From a virus: a stretch of 34,894 nt of DNA. The stretch covers positions 1 through 34,894 of IMG/VR virus record IMGVR_UViG_3300033145_001939; one strand, written 5' to 3'. A model generated the notes under the pieces. The model did no database searches and had not been told where the DNA came from. It was given only the letters and a program-made list of their open reading frames with translations. A program made the translations under genes and the position numbers. Shown in pieces: positions 7,493 through 15,486 of the stretch (position 1 is the first letter of the stretch; every line of letters begins with the position of its first letter).

Positions 7493-7697
7493 AGTAACCC
7501 CTCTCCCGATTTTTAGCCTCGACTTTATCTCTAAACTCCTCCACATCCTTTTCAAACAAAGGACCGTAATCAACTATCATCCGTAGCATTGTTTCAGCTG
7601 AATGAATAACGTCAAATCTTGGCCATAATATAAAGCCCCCTCCTTCAAGAATTAACTTTCCTTGATCCCAATAAGAATGCCCTTCTCCTGATCCCAC
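7479..7697 (-). CDS. small phage protein of unknown function
   Basis: 72 residues if the GTG at 7697 is used; that start lies inside the preceding gene (46-base overlap) with only a weak site. A strong AGGAGGGGG occurs later but has no standard in-frame start near it, so the true start is uncertain. The C-terminal half (AETMLRMIVDYGPLF, then VEEFRDKVEAKNRERG) is helical and acidic. No family recognised. Confidence 0.45.
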   Translation of the reverse strand: MGSGEGHSYWDQGKLILEGGGFILWPRFDVIHSAETMLRMIVDYGPLFEKDVEEFRDKVEAKNRERGYYDHK

Positions 7698-8053
7698 ATC
7701 CCTTTAAGTTTTACTGGGAGCTTCCAGCCCATCTTTCTTAGTTCCTCACTCAAAGCACTGCAGGCAATTAACAGGGAAGCATAACCCCTATATTGCCGAA
7801 CCCGCCAGTCATTTTTATCAGTCGATGGGCGAATGGCTATGGCATTAGGCAAAACCCCAATCTTGACATGATAATAACCGTCCCCACACTTTTCAGCCAA
7901 ACTCGCAAACTGCCATCCCAAAGGAGAAAAGATACGAATATCCCTTTTGTTAATTGTGATAGCAGTTTCAGACTGCGGCCCCTGCATATTGGGATACCAC
8001 TTAAACTCTTCCGGATCACATATTACCTGCCCATTTTTAATCTCAATTCCCAC
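7652..8053 (-). CDS. phage protein of unknown function (133 aa)
   Basis: GTG at 8053 with GAGG eight bases upstream. The sequence is a mixed alpha/beta domain (SPLGWQFASLAEKCGDGYYH, then a helical SLLIACSALSEELRKMGWKL). It lies between the DnaD-type replication protein and RusA, and is read with both by overlap or short spacing. No family recognised. Confidence 0.6.
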   Translation of the reverse strand: MGIEIKNGQVICDPEEFKWYPNMQGPQSETAITINKRDIRIFSPLGWQFASLAEKCGDGYYHVKIGVLPNAIAIRPSTDKNDWRVRQYRGYASLLIACSALSEELRKMGWKLPVKLKGMWDQEKGILIGIKES

Positions 8054-8068
8054 AGGTCTAACCTCCCC

Positions 8069-8851
8069 TCAGTTCCGGTATATGCCGGCGAACTTTTCTT
8101 TTCGCTTTTTGGTAATCTCATCTGGTTCCCCTCTGCCTGCGCCTTGCCCGATAGCCTTTTTCTTTGCCTCATACTCCTGATCAAGAAGGCGCACTTCACC
8201 CAGGGACTTCACACCGCGACTACGCCAGTTTTTAAGTATACCGTCCACGTATGCCACAGTCGCCTTGCCCTGAAGCTTTGCCCTTTTGATGGCATCAACT
8301 ACTACCTCCTGATCCATACCTAACTGGATATAGTCAAGTAGCTTTTCTGCCTCATAGGGAGATATAGGCCGTCCGAATTCCTGCTCCAGGACCAGAACAA
8401 TATTTTCAGCATTGGCCGCGGGCCCATCATCATCATCATCATCATCTTTTTGTTTAGTTTTGTTTAGTTTATTTAATGTGCTACTACTGTGTCCGCTTTG
8501 TGTATCAGTTTGTGTCCGCTTTGTGTCTACTACTGTGTCTACTGGTGTGTCTACTACTGTGCCTACTATGTTACACACAGACTTAATTTTGTATTTGCCA
8601 GCCTTATTGCCGCGTCCCTTGGTGTATTCAATTAGCCCTCTCTGGATTAAAAGCCCTCGGGCCCTGTCCAGGCCCTGCCGACTTAATCCTGTGAGTGATT
8701 CAAGCATCTTATTGGCTACCGTAAATTCGCAGCTCCAAGCAGTCTTATTGTTTATGTGCATCAACGCATGCCATAAAGCAATTACACCGGGAGGTAGCGG
8801 ATTTACTTCGAGCCAATCATAGAACGCTCGAATCTCGCGTATGTAGTTCAT
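8069..8851 (-). CDS. DnaD-domain replication initiation protein
   Basis: Replication initiator or helicase-recruiting protein of Firmicute phages. The N-terminal winged helix (MNYIREIRAFYDWLEVNPLP, then GLSRQGLDRARGLLIQRGLI) is followed by a low-complexity linker with repeated VDT and seven Asp in a row, and then a DnaB_2/DnaD domain (ISPYEAEKLLDYI, ending VDGILKNWRSRGV) from about residue 160. The frame extends to 8905, but ATG at 8851 matches the family start and avoids a long overlap with the upstream gene. No DnaC-type helicase loader is seen in the window. Confidence 0.85.
   Translation of the reverse strand: MNYIREIRAFYDWLEVNPLPPGVIALWHALMHINNKTAWSCEFTVANKMLESLTGLSRQGLDRARGLLIQRGLIEYTKGRGNKAGKYKIKSVCNIVGTVVDTPVDTVVDTKRTQTDTQSGHSSSTLNKLNKTKQKDDDDDDDGPAANAENIVLVLEQEFGRPISPYEAEKLLDYIQLGMDQEVVVDAIKRAKLQGKATVAYVDGILKNWRSRGVKSLGEVRLLDQEYEAKKKAIGQGAGRGEPDEITKKRKEKFAGIYRN
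8425..8445. repeat. (CAT)7 microsatellite inside the DnaD-type gene
   Basis: Seven CAT triplets encode a run of Asp on the minus strand. Next to it (about 8447-8565) are further short repeats: TTTTGTTTAG doubled, and several ACTACTGTGTCTACT-like units. They make up the interdomain linker. Confidence 0.9.
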
Positions 8852-8879
8852 ATTCACACCCACTTTTTTGCCTTTTAAG

Positions 8880-9824
8880 TTATCCCAGGCTAATCGGTGT
8901 TTCATCCCACGTCCGCCCGTCCAGCAGGCGGCCAGCTTTCTTTTTGCCCACCTTTTTCATTACTTGGCCGCCAGAACCTGATTTCATGATTACTTCATCG
9001 TCTGCAAGCCTTCTCAACTCAAATTGAGGACCTGTTGTATATGCTAGTGCCCATTCTCCCCACTGTTTAAAGAAGAACGGCACTTTTACCGTTTGACATT
9101 GTTTCTGCAGGTCTCGCACCCAATTCGGGTGCACCGGCCTTGCGTCGGGACCACTTTCGCCACCGACAATGACCCAATCGATCTCCCGCAGTCCATCGAG
9201 ATGATGGTGACGACCGAAGCGACGATGCATTTCGTCCGAGTCCACCCAGTGCGCCCATCGGAAGCTAACCGGCTCCAGCAGCGGCTCACACGAAACAAAT
9301 CTCACTGCCGCTGGTATCTGCAACAGTATCGGTATCCGCTCGTCTGCCGTCTCTTGGTTTTCTGCTGTAACGCCAAACCAGACGTTAGGCAAGGGCCACG
9401 GTGATTTCTCGTCATTGACGCCACTGCTAGTCTGTAGCCAAACATCGTTCGCAACTGTAGGGCTAGTCAATACTTCTTTCATTCGTTGTGGGCGTTTTGT
9501 AAGCACTATAAAAGTATGCCAATATGCTTCTGCCATAATGGAAAAGGTGTCTACTATATACATTTCTGGTATGTCCTCATGAAACAGATCCCCCATGCTA
9601 CAAACAAACACTCTCTTCGGCTTTCTCCATTTCAATGGCTCGTCCAATCTATCAGGGTGCAACGTCACCTTGAAAGGATTATCTTCAGGGTACCCGCACC
9701 GCCCCGCCAGGCGTTTAGCGAAACGGGCGGCATAACATCGTTCGCATCCTGCTGATATAGGAGAGCATCCCGTGGTAGGATTCCATGTTGTATCACACCA
9801 TTCTATTGAAGTCTGGTTTGCCAT
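8880..9824 (-). CDS. phage Gp37/Gp68 family protein (DUF5131), radical-SAM-like
   Basis: Typical N-terminus TSIEWCDTTWNPTTGCSPIS with Cys20, Cys27 and Cys30 (CX6CX2C), as in the Gp37/Gp68 family, whose members resemble radical-SAM enzymes and are widespread in phages. Further family blocks: VFVCSMGDLFHEDIP, FIVLTKRPQRM, PNVWFGVTAEN, VRFVSCEPLLEPV, WVIVGGESGPDARPV and PFFFKQWGEW. At 314 residues it is somewhat longer than usual. The biological role is not settled. The ATG at 9824 overlaps the end of the upstream HNH gene by 22 bases. A minus-strand unit HNH-DUF5131-DnaD follows the Dam methylase. Confidence 0.85.
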   Translation of the reverse strand: MANQTSIEWCDTTWNPTTGCSPISAGCERCYAARFAKRLAGRCGYPEDNPFKVTLHPDRLDEPLKWRKPKRVFVCSMGDLFHEDIPEMYIVDTFSIMAEAYWHTFIVLTKRPQRMKEVLTSPTVANDVWLQTSSGVNDEKSPWPLPNVWFGVTAENQETADERIPILLQIPAAVRFVSCEPLLEPVSFRWAHWVDSDEMHRRFGRHHHLDGLREIDWVIVGGESGPDARPVHPNWVRDLQKQCQTVKVPFFFKQWGEWALAYTTGPQFELRRLADDEVIMKSGSGGQVMKKVGKKKAGRLLDGRTWDETPISLG

Positions 9825-10396
9825 TGTCTATTATCACCTCTCATATTGTGGCCAGAAATATATCTACGTGGACGACCATTGTCGTCATATTTATAAAATT
9901 TACCGCCACACCCACATGCACATTCAATAATTGGATTAGGTTCACCTGGTAATCTCCGGTTACTAACCTTCTTTCGATGTCTTAATCGGTGATGAGCTAT
10001 ACTGTGCTCTATTCTTAAATTATCTGGAGAATTGTTTTGTTTATTGCCATCCAAGTGGTGTATTACTTCTCCTTGCCGAAGCGGACGACCTAGAATTTGC
10101 TCTGCCACAAGCCGATGCTCGTATACATACCCGCGGACATCGGCGAGTGGATGTTCTGGCGCTTTAACAAGAATATAGCCGTTGGAAGCAACCGTTCGAC
10201 CACCTTTCCAGTTGGGATTCTTTTCCGCTGGCTGACCTTTGCGAGGGCGTTTCCTTATCTCTGGGGTCAACAGGTTGTGCCCTGGTAAGTAACGTCGCAT
10301 TCTTCCCCTACTACCTACAGGAGGAATCATTTCCCCGCAACCGCACGCGCATGGTATCAAATCGTTATCAGTCCACTCAATCTTTGTCTGACTCAT
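9803..10396 (-). CDS. HNH endonuclease carrying a Gp68-like N-terminal leader
   Basis: The core VIHHLDGNKQNNSPDNL is an HNH motif. It is flanked by two copies of a Cys motif, CACGCGEMI...RRYLPGHN near residue 16 and CACGCGGKF...RRYISGHN near residue 160, probably zinc-binding. The first ten residues, MSQTKIEWTD, are what the Gp37/Gp68 family normally starts with, and the next gene is a Gp68 protein. This suggests the HNH gene inserted just inside a gp68 reading frame and took over its start. ATG at 10396 follows the Dam stop directly, with GAGGGTG upstream. It is intact and could be an active homing endonuclease. Confidence 0.8.
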   Translation of the reverse strand: MSQTKIEWTDNDLIPCACGCGEMIPPVGSRGRMRRYLPGHNLLTPEIRKRPRKGQPAEKNPNWKGGRTVASNGYILVKAPEHPLADVRGYVYEHRLVAEQILGRPLRQGEVIHHLDGNKQNNSPDNLRIEHSIAHHRLRHRKKVSNRRLPGEPNPIIECACGCGGKFYKYDDNGRPRRYISGHNMRGDNRQWQTRLQ

Positions 10397-11212
10397 TCAA
10401 ACACCCTCACTTTCAAACAACGAATAACTTGCCCTTTCCACTGCTACTGGGTTAAGCCAGAGGACCTCTTCCCGTTCCTTGCCTTTTTCAGCTCGAACTA
10501 TGGTCGTTTTCCTTTGCCAATGCTTAAGTCGTTCATCATAGACCTCATTTGCATAGCAACTTAAAATAACGGGTCCTGGATGTTTATCTAATACTTCTAA
10601 CAGTTCCATGTGTTCACTATCTGTCATTTCAGAGGCATATAGCTTGCCGGACCTGGTTGACAAAGGATAAGGTGGATCGGCGTATATTAAACAATCCTTG
10701 TAATGATGTGCTTGTATCAAATCAATGGCATTTTTATTCTCAATTTGCACGCTTTTTAATCTTGTCACTACAGCCAATATTCGTTTCGGCAACTCTTTCC
10801 ACGTATGATAGGTGCTTGCCCGCATTGTACCTTTTGCCTCATGCCTCCATCCTGGCACTCCGCAAAGTTTAGCACCGTATGCTTGCCAACACCTTACTAA
10901 AAACCTTCGCGCATCCTCCAGCGGGTCGCCTGTCCTCTCATAGCTAGCGTAATACTCATCCCGTGCCCATGGTGTCATCTCAATCAGTGCCGCCAGTCTT
11001 TCCGGCTGTTCGCGGATTACGCGAAAAAGATTCACAACCTGGCCGTCAATATCGTTGATGGTCTCCACCTTCGACGGCGGCTTGTTGAAGAATACCGCGC
11101 CCGACCCGAAAAACGGTTCAAGGTATGTGGTATGTCTCGGCATGTAGCTGATTATCCAGTCTGCCAATCTCCATTTACTCCCCGGGTATTTGAGTACCGG
11201 TGCTGGCTTCAT
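10397..11212 (-). CDS. dam: Dam-type (D12 class) N6-adenine DNA methyltransferase
   Basis: Methylates adenine in a short DNA target, protecting phage DNA from host restriction. Motifs: KYPGSKWRL (residues 8-16), the SAM-binding LEPFFGSGAV (31-40) and the catalytic IYADPPYPL (about 173-181). Length 271 residues is normal for the family. There is no restriction partner, so it is an orphan phage methylase. The ATG overlaps a TGA stop of the frame upstream (ATGA), indicating coupling to that short 3D-domain fragment. Confidence 0.92.
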   Translation of the reverse strand: MKPAPVLKYPGSKWRLADWIISYMPRHTTYLEPFFGSGAVFFNKPPSKVETINDIDGQVVNLFRVIREQPERLAALIEMTPWARDEYYASYERTGDPLEDARRFLVRCWQAYGAKLCGVPGWRHEAKGTMRASTYHTWKELPKRILAVVTRLKSVQIENKNAIDLIQAHHYKDCLIYADPPYPLSTRSGKLYASEMTDSEHMELLEVLDKHPGPVILSCYANEVYDERLKHWQRKTTIVRAEKGKEREEVLWLNPVAVERASYSLFESEGV

Positions 11213-11349
11213 TCAATCACCACCACTCTAACGTTCCTTCGCCCAAACTCCATGGCCCGGGCCAGGTCTCGTATAAAAATATCCACTCTTTTCCCTTTAA
11301 TAGCGCCTCCAATATCCTCTGCGCTGGCTCTATAGCGAAGTACTCGCAA
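11209..11349 (-). pseudogene. C-terminal fragment of a 3D-domain protein
   Basis: The frame ending at 11209 gives SAEDIGGAIKGKRVDIF followed by GRRNVRVVVIE. This resembles the end of the 3D (Asp-Asp-Asp) domain, with Ile where the family usually has DTG. Upstream of about residue 1 the frame meets a TAA, and no N-terminal half is present, so it looks truncated. Its stop overlaps the Dam ATG as ATGA, which argues it is or recently was translated; TTG at 11349 is the only start. A competing frame with ATG at 11363 (MTCKDCEYF...) covers the same bases but is less convincing. Confidence 0.5.
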
Positions 11350-11359
11350 TCTTTACAAG

Positions 11360-11440
11360 TCATCCCATATAGTCACCATAACCGTATTCAGGTGGCGGAC
11401 ACTCGACAACTTCCACAATATCGCCCTTTTTAAATGGCAT
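11360..11440 (-). CDS. very short protein (26 aa), probably a truncated gene
   Basis: ATG at 11440 has a strong AAGGAG site ten bases upstream. The product reads MPFKKGDIVEVVECPPPEYG and then YGDYMG before TGA. The N-terminus looks like the beginning of a longer small beta-barrel-type phage protein, and the good ribosome site is at odds with a 26-residue product, so a frameshift or deletion around 11350-11362 linking it to the following fragment is possible. Confidence 0.5.
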   Translation of the reverse strand: MPFKKGDIVEVVECPPPEYGYGDYMG

Positions 11441-11464
11441 AAAACCAAACGCTCCTTTCTTGAT

Positions 11465-11504
11465 TGCCCCGGCCCTGCGAGAGCGCCACCAACACGCCGG
11501 GGCA
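11465..11504. other. perfect 9-bp inverted repeat with 22-base loop
   Basis: TGCCCCGGC (11465-11473) and GCCGGGGCA (11496-11504) flank a 22-base spacer in the gap between the MBL-fold gene and the short gene that follows it on the minus strand. It has no T run, so it may be an attenuating or RNA-stabilising hairpin rather than a terminator. Confidence 0.6.
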
Positions 11505-11510
11505 GGAAAA

Positions 11511-12215
11511 CTAAGTAATATATACCATCTTGCCAGTTAGCTCCTGAATCTCTCGCTTAAACCTTGAAGCATCGCTGTTGTTGTCGCTCAGGTGTAATAA
11601 CCAGATCTCCTGCAACCTACTTAAATCATTTGCCTTGAAAAATTCCTTCACATTTTCCAGACTGAAGTGTGATTTGAGCAACCTGTTTTTCAGCGTAACC
11701 GGAACTGTCCCTGCATCAACGTTAGCCTTTAGGATGTCGGCGGCGTAGTTACATTCCAGCATAACGTGTGATAAACCTCGGAACTTATACCGGACATAAT
11801 AGGTGTCTGTGGCATACAATAGCTTGTCCCCTGCCTGGTTAGCCATCAGGAACCCCAGTGGCTCAGCTGCATCATGCTCAGTTTTAAAAGGTAGTATGGT
11901 CCATGTGCCGATATTAAACTGCCTACCTGCAATAACAGGGTTATACCTGTGGCCGGTCATAATGCCTATTGATACTGCAGTGCCTACAGACATATAGCAA
12001 TCTATCCCCGCCCGAGTTATGTCAGCTACGGCCTTGCTATGATCTTTGTGCTCATGGGTGACCAGGCACCCGGCAATCTCCGAAACCCGAAAATTAAGGC
12101 CGCGCTGTATGTCCTTGTATGGAATTCCGCACTCCAGGAGGAGCGGGGTGCTACCGTCTGTCACCCGGTAGCAGTTCCCCTTACTCCCAGAGGCTAATGC
12201 CGTTATCTCGATCAT
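11511..12215 (-). CDS. MBL-fold metallohydrolase, probable recombination nuclease
   Basis: Metallo-beta-lactamase fold with the metal-binding motif THEHKDHSKAV (HEHKDH at residues 54-59), an early ASGSKGNCY segment as in YycJ/WalJ-type proteins, an Asp in LLYATDTYYV, and a distal His in LKSHFSLENV. Members of this group are DNA-processing nucleases. The gene overlaps the end of recT (TGATGA), and such MBL proteins often accompany RecT in Firmicute phages, so it is a candidate for the 5'-3' resection partner. Substrate is inferred from context. Confidence 0.8.
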   Translation of the reverse strand: MIEITALASGSKGNCYRVTDGSTPLLLECGIPYKDIQRGLNFRVSEIAGCLVTHEHKDHSKAVADITRAGIDCYMSVGTAVSIGIMTGHRYNPVIAGRQFNIGTWTILPFKTEHDAAEPLGFLMANQAGDKLLYATDTYYVRYKFRGLSHVMLECNYAADILKANVDAGTVPVTLKNRLLKSHFSLENVKEFFKANDLSRLQEIWLLHLSDNNSDASRFKREIQELTGKMVYIT

Positions 12216-13021
12216 CAGAACCCCGGCCCCTCAGTGCCGGTCGGTTGCTTTTCCTTCTCCGAATCTTCGCTTGCAGTTGCCTCAATATCAATCGTTTCCT
12301 GGTTTGCATTTTGGTCGATTTCATCCTGGGCCTGTGCTTCCGGAGTCCGTTCATCTATGGAATCAGCGGTAAAGGCACTCATCATTTCAACCGACATTAC
12401 CCCGTACTTGCTAAGCAAATTCCGCAGCATTGTCTTTAGGGCCATTTCATCGAAGTTTGACTTCCAGGCTGAATTACTGCTGTTGTATGATTTGCTGTAC
12501 CGCTTAGCGTGGTCGGTGACTTTTTGCTTCGACCAATAAATCGACTTTTTGAACCCATTTACGGTCTCGATATAGGCAAAGTATCCGATAACCTTATCGC
12601 TTGTCGGTTCGCCGGAAAGGTCAATCTCGCCGGTGATCTTGTCATGGCCCTTAAGTTCACCCTCATAAACGACGTCGGCGTTAATATACCGGTACTGCCC
12701 GGTTCTCATGGCCAGCTGAATATACCCTTTGTAACCGATCTGCATTTGGGGCTCTTGCCCTCCCTGTTTGTTTCGGTACGGCACAATGTAAGCAAAGCCC
12801 AAGTTTTTATTGATGGGCAGCTTCAGTGTGGCCGCTTTTAGGGCTTCCATGATTACCGCTTGGGGTGAGCATTTTTGCAGATATGTGTCGTTTGCATAAA
12901 TATCAATTAACGAAGCTATAAAAAGCGGAGCGCCTTTATCCAGTGCATTCCTGAATTGCTCCTGGACACTGTCAGCATTGACAACATTTTTAAACTTTTG
13001 AACCGCTACTATGTTTGACAT
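12215..13021 (-). CDS. recT: RecT single-strand annealing protein
   Basis: Binds single-stranded DNA and anneals complementary strands during phage recombination. RecT family blocks are clear: LPINKNLGFAYIVPY, QMQIGYKGYIQLAMRTGQY, DKVIGYFAYIETVNGFKKS and SNFDEMALKTMLRNLLSKYG. Length 268 residues; the C-terminus is an acidic low-complexity tail. ATG at 13021 has an AAGGAGGT site. It lies three bases after the SbcC-like gene and overlaps the MBL-fold gene, forming a recombination cassette. Confidence 0.93.
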   Translation of the reverse strand: MSNIVAVQKFKNVVNADSVQEQFRNALDKGAPLFIASLIDIYANDTYLQKCSPQAVIMEALKAATLKLPINKNLGFAYIVPYRNKQGGQEPQMQIGYKGYIQLAMRTGQYRYINADVVYEGELKGHDKITGEIDLSGEPTSDKVIGYFAYIETVNGFKKSIYWSKQKVTDHAKRYSKSYNSSNSAWKSNFDEMALKTMLRNLLSKYGVMSVEMMSAFTADSIDERTPEAQAQDEIDQNANQETIDIEATASEDSEKEKQPTGTEGPGF

Positions 13022-13023
13022 AC

Positions 13024-14986
13024 TTAAACGACCTCCTTAAATAGACTTGGTTCTTCGCTTTCGACTTCCACTCTCAGCTTCTTGTCCGGTTCGCTTACGA
13101 TCAGGCTGATTACCTGGCCACTGGTCTCGATTAGCTTAGTGACGGCCTCACGGTTATCAATAAAGATCGGAGCCACAAAGCCGTAGTGCTCGGACAGGGT
13201 ATTAATGATGTCGAGGCCGACGTTAATTTGTGCCCCATGGTTAAGGCTTGAATAGGGTACGCCATTGAAAGTTGTTTCCGCTGTTTCGACCACGGCCCCG
13301 TTTACTTGGATGTCGAACAACTTGAACCTGGCCAGCTTAAAACGGCTGTTGATTTTCTCTTCCAGAAGATTGACCTTGGTCCGGATGAACTGCTCGGTTA
13401 AGTACAGCTCCTGTTCCAGCCTTTCGTATTCCTTGGCCAGCTGCTTTTCCTGGGCTTTCAGTTCCTCGATCCGCGCCTGACCACGTTCACACTGCTTGAT
13501 CTTGGATATCTGATCCTCCACCTGTGCCAGCTGCTCCCAGATCTCTGTTAGTTCAAGCTGCACGGCTCTGATTGCTTCCTGGTTGCCTTCTTTGAGCTCA
13601 GCAATGGCAGCTTCTAGCTTCTCCTTCTCGGCCAGCTTCTGCTTGTACTCGGGACTGTCAGCAGGATCCATTAGCCTTTCCTGCAGCTGGGTTATTTCGG
13701 TCTCAATTTTTCCTGCCTCAGTCTCTTTGGCTTCCAGTTCGCTCTTTAGTAAGCAAGCCTGCCGGTGCAGTTCCTTGTTTTCGCCTATCAACCTTTCGGC
13801 CTCAGCAGCAGCTGCCTTGCCTTCAATAGTTATCTTTTCAAGCTGTTGGGCTTTATCCCGGTTGAAGTTAGCGAGGGCCTTTTCACGTGCTTCAGCCAGT
13901 TTCTCTGCTGGCAATACTTGACCGCAGGTAGGACAGGTATCATCCTGTTCAAATGCAAATTCCTGATCATAAACCTGGTGCCACTTTCCCCTGAGCCCGG
14001 TCTTTTTTTGATCCAATGCAACAACCCGCTGGGCATTCGACTTCATGTCCTGCTCCTTATTCCGGATGTCGCGCTGCAGGTCAGAAATGGTGTTTTTCAC
14101 TTCGTTGAGCTGGCTTCGCTTCTGGCTAACCAAGTCATTGGTATGGGCGTTGAGATTGTTCTTAATCTGCAGAAGCGCCGCCTCAATCTCCCGTAGCTGC
14201 TTCTGCTTCTCAGCAATCTCCCCGCCGTTTTGAATGCGAATAAGTTCCTGGTCCTTGGCTTGCTTTTTGGTTTTCAGGTCCTGGAGCTCTTCCTCAAGCC
14301 TATTTAGGTTCAAGCCGGTTACATCCGGAAGGCTGAGCTGGGCCTCATCAATCCGAACCGGAATTTTCTCCAGTTCCTTGTTTATCTCTGCCCTCTTAGC
14401 GGCAATGACCTTGCGGTGATCCTCAAGCTTCCGGCCCTGGAGGATTTCCGGTAGTCGGGCCAAGGCCTTATCGCTGGCAATGACTTCCTCGTCGGATACG
14501 TCTCCGCATACCTCGAGGAGGATCCGACGTCTTTCCTGCCAGTGAAGCTGTTCATTGAAGTATGCAGGATTGGTCAATAGTTTGAATATGTTTTCATCGG
14601 CTATCTCTGCTATTTTGGCCGTATATCCGGTCTTCTTCACCGGCACGCCGTCAATATAGTAGTCGGTAGTATGGCCGGTAAATGTGGCCTTTGCGCTCCC
14701 GCGCTTTTTGGTCCACTTTTCGGCGTAGACCTTTCGCAGGGTCAATTGCTTGCCATCAATTTCAAAAACTCCCTCAACCTCATGGTCGAGGCCATGGAGT
14801 ACATGGCCATTTTGGTCCAGGGTTTTTATCTCAAAATCCTTTTTATTCTGGCTGTCCTTGTCGAACAAGAGCCAGATGAAGGCGTCGAACAGTGTTGTCT
14901 TGCCGGTGGCATTGTCACCATATATATCCACGTTGCCCCCCTGGGTTACCCTTAAAGTTTTTGAGGTTTAGCTTTAGTAGTCTCAT
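13024..14986 (-). pseudogene. SbcC/RecF-like ATPase with a frameshifting N-terminal deletion
   Basis: SMC-type ATPase: Walker A in GDNATGKTT, long coiled coil with a central CPTCGQ zinc-hook-like motif, and a C-terminal ATPase half (SSLNHGAQINVGLDI). The true start is ATG at 14986 behind AGGAGG, giving MRLLKLNLKNFKG, but that frame ends soon after. The ATPase frame resumes as RVTQGGNVDIYGDN. About 23 bases seem lost between two copies of ACTTTAAGGGT, of which one remains at 14948-14958. A GTG at 14931 with AGGGGGG upstream could still start a 635-residue protein lacking the first beta-strand. Probably the ATPase partner of the MBL-fold nuclease before damage. Confidence 0.75.
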
Positions 14987-15054
14987 AATTTACCTCCTCC
15001 AAAAGTTTGATTAGAGCGGGCATATTCTTCCCCTACCGCTGCATGTGACTCAAA

Positions 15055-15324
15055 TCAATCTGTAAACGGTTCTTTTTTGTAATATCTGTATTTGTTCTCA
15101 CCGATTTTGGAAAACTCATAATACCCGTGAAAGTAGCTGTTTGCATCTTTTGGGTCCCATTGTGCTATTGTTTGATTGCACGGCCTTAATACTTTTGTGC
15201 AGAAGTTTTTAACAAGAAACTCTGAACAATTTTCTACGGTTATTTCGTACTCATACTCACTGTCAGCATAAGCTCTTGGTTGGCCGAATTTTAATGTTTT
15301 TACCTTTATTGATAGTTCATTCAT
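15055..15324 (-). CDS. phage protein of unknown function (89 aa)
   Basis: The ATG at 15324 (MNELSIKVKTLKFGQ) has a GGGAG site and is preferred over an in-frame start at 15399, which lies inside the tRNA-like gene. The product looks like a beta-rich single domain (DSEYEYEITVEN, YFHGYYEFSKIGENKYRYY). No family recognised. It is the first gene after the tRNA-like element. Confidence 0.6.
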   Translation of the reverse strand: MNELSIKVKTLKFGQPRAYADSEYEYEITVENCSEFLVKNFCTKVLRPCNQTIAQWDPKDANSYFHGYYEFSKIGENKYRYYKKEPFTD

Positions 15325-15356
15325 CTTCTGTTCTCCCTTCTGTCGAGTTGTTATCA

Positions 15357-15478
15357 GGGCGGCGCCGGATTTGAACCGGCTTTCTTCGCTTTCCCGCATA
15401 TAGGCGGTATAGCCGATACTGCTTCCAGAGCGACCCTCGGCCTTCGCAGGGCCGCGTGTCCCACCACGCCGACCGCCC
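15357..15478 (-). tRNA. unusual 122-nt tRNA-like gene, anticodon loop reads GCG
   Basis: On the minus strand GGGCGGT pairs with GCCGCCC as an acceptor stem (extendable to 8 bp by a terminal G-U), and GCCGG-TTCAAAT-CCGGC is a perfect T arm. GCGTG-GTGGGA-CACGC can form a D arm, and GGCC-CTGCGAA-GGCC an anticodon arm with canonical C-T-NNN-A-A loop layout (anticodon GCG). About 56 bases separate the anticodon and T arms, far longer than any normal variable arm, and can fold as TCGCT/AGCGA enclosing small hairpins. Acceptor+T of 8+5 and the short D-to-anticodon junction recall selenocysteine-type tRNAs. No CCA is encoded. It fills exactly the gap between two genes. Confidence 0.6.
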
Positions 15479-15486
15479 CAAAATTC

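Noticed and set aside
11217-11363. ATG frame MTCKDC... as the gene upstream of dam
   Set aside because: Its ATG overlaps the upstream stop, but the alternative frame has 3D-domain similarity and a stop overlapping the Dam start.
12234-14955. Many plus-strand frames opposite recT and the SbcC-like gene
   Set aside because: Serine/leucine-rich shadow frames without ribosome sites, antisense to well-supported genes.
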